A program made the translations under genes and the position numbers. The notes below the pieces were generated by a model. It had not been told where the DNA came from. It was given only the letters and a program-made list of their open reading frames with translations, and did no database searches. Shown here piece by piece: positions 22,260 to 22,965 of a stretch of 22,965 nucleotides of DNA; positions within the stretch are counted from its first letter, which is position 1; each line of letters opens with the position of its first letter. The stretch is from positions 1 to 22,965 of the forward strand of contig JALVEU010000316.1 of the NCBI GenBank assembly GCA_027030565.1, given 5' to 3'. The stretch is from Gammaproteobacteria bacterium. GTDB lineage: Bacteria > Pseudomonadota > Gammaproteobacteria > JAJDOJ01.

Positions 22260-22965
22260 GTGGCCCACGAGCCCTGCAGTCCATCGTCTCCGCTGCGTGC
22301 GGGTGGTGATGCAGCGGCGGACGGGTCCGGGACCGTACGAGGCTCGGGCGGTCCCGTGGCGTTCGCCTTCCTCATGGCGGGGGAACGCTCCGGAAGCAAC
22401 CTCCTCACCCGGATGGTGGACGCGCACCCCCAGTGTTGCGGCCCGGCGCCGTTGCATGCCCTGCGCATCCTCGCGCCGCGGCTGCCCGTCTACGGGGCCC
22501 TGGACGCCGAGCCCGCGTGGCAGGCCCTGATCGAGCACCTGCTGGGCCTGTGGGATGCCAAGCTCGGGCCCTGGACCACGCGGCCCTCGGCGGCGTTGCT
22601 CCGCTCGGTGCGCCCGCGGAGCCTGGCCGCGCTGGTCCGGTCCCTCTACGAGACGGAGGCCCGGGCCCAGGGCAAGCGGCTCGTGCTGGTCAAGGAGGTG
22701 GGTCTGCACCGCTTCGTGGCCTATCTGCTCGTGCACTTCCCCCAGGCCCGGTTCATCCACCTGGTGCGCGATCCGCGTGACGTGGCGGCCTCCTGGAAGG
22801 CTTCGCCGTCCCACCGCGGCGGTGTGTTGCGGGCCGTGGGACGCTGGTGCGAGGAGCAGGCCGCGGCGCTGCAGCTGCGCGCCTGGCTGGGCGAGGCCGG
22901 GCGCATCCACGGCCTGCGCTACGAAGACCTGATCGTCCGCCCGGAACACGAGCTGCGCGCGGTCT
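22260..22965 (+). CDS. PAPS-dependent sulfotransferase-family protein, 3' end cut by the window
   Basis: A reading frame of 235 codons, still open at the window end. It starts at GTG (22260) with TGGAGG 7 bases upstream, right after the flgL stop, so it is probably part of the flgKL transcript. Residues 1-32 are Pro/Gly/Ser-rich. Then come the 5'-phosphosulfate-binding loop MAGERSGSNLLTRMVDAHP (39-57), KRLVLVKEVGLH (139-150), the 3'-phosphate-binding strand and helix FIHLVRDPRDVAASW (165-179, with Arg170 and Ser178 as expected PAPS contacts), and LRYEDLI (219-225). This is the sulfotransferase core that moves sulfate from PAPS to a hydroxyl or amine. The substrate is unknown; position beside the filament genes suggests flagellin glycan or protein. 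A later start at 22356 or 22374 is possible but lacks a good ribosome-binding site. Confidence 0.85.
   Translation, partial: MAHEPCSPSSPLRAGGDAAADGSGTVRGSGGPVAFAFLMAGERSGSNLLTRMVDAHPQCCGPAPLHALRILAPRLPVYGALDAEPAWQALIEHLLGLWDAKLGPWTTRPSAALLRSVRPRSLAALVRSLYETEARAQGKRLVLVKEVGLHRFVAYLLVHFPQARFIHLVRDPRDVAASWKASPSHRGGVLRAVGRWCEEQAAALQLRAWLGEAGRIHGLRYEDLIVRPEHELRAV

Noticed and set aside
1..22965. tRNA, rRNA or CRISPR arrays
   Set aside because: No cloverleaf-like sequence, rRNA-like block or regularly spaced repeat was seen on either strand.

Overview
The window looks like the chromosome of a GC-rich, polar-type flagellated gammaproteobacterium that oxidises reduced sulfur. The evidence is (i) a full flagellar basal-body and hook operon driven by both sigma54-like and sigma28-like promoters, the Vibrio/Pseudomonas style of hierarchy, and (ii) a three-subunit molybdoenzyme that best fits SoeABC, the cytoplasm-facing sulfite dehydrogenase of purple and colourless sulfur bacteria. 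A member of the Chromatiales or Ectothiorhodospiraceae would fit. That placement is inference, not a database result.

Layout. Bases 1-1235 hold the 3' part of an Sfp-type phosphopantetheinyl transferase (+), an overlapping convergent lipoprotein with a fibronectin-III-like domain (-), and a 135-bp remnant with transposon-like inverted ends. Bases 1236-6222 carry soeA-soeB-soeC on the minus strand. A 322-bp divergent gap follows, containing a sigma28 promoter for motA. Bases 6545-9977 hold motA, motB, an unusual PilZ protein and a membrane-anchored SPOR-domain protein (+). Convergent to these is flgA-flgM-flgN (-, 11630-10015). From 11932 onward, flgBCDEFGHIJKL run on the plus strand without interruption, and 13 bases after flgL a sulfotransferase starts at GTG with a strong ribosome-binding site and runs off the window end.

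How it works together. FlgA, H and I build the periplasmic P ring and outer-membrane L ring. FlgB, C, F and G form the rod, FlgJ caps and clears peptidoglycan for it, FlgD and E make the hook, and FlgK and L form the hook-filament junction, with FlgN as their chaperone. FlgM holds back sigma28 until the hook is finished. Promoter motifs readable in the sequence match this order: sigma54 sites before flgA, flgB and flgG (early or middle genes), and sigma28 sites before flgM, flgK and motA (late genes). The main points for follow-up are the flgL-linked sulfotransferase, the PilZ protein with its two c-di-GMP motifs split by a helical insert, the internal flgG promoter, and the flgM promoter whose -10 box coincides with a strong Shine-Dalgarno sequence.
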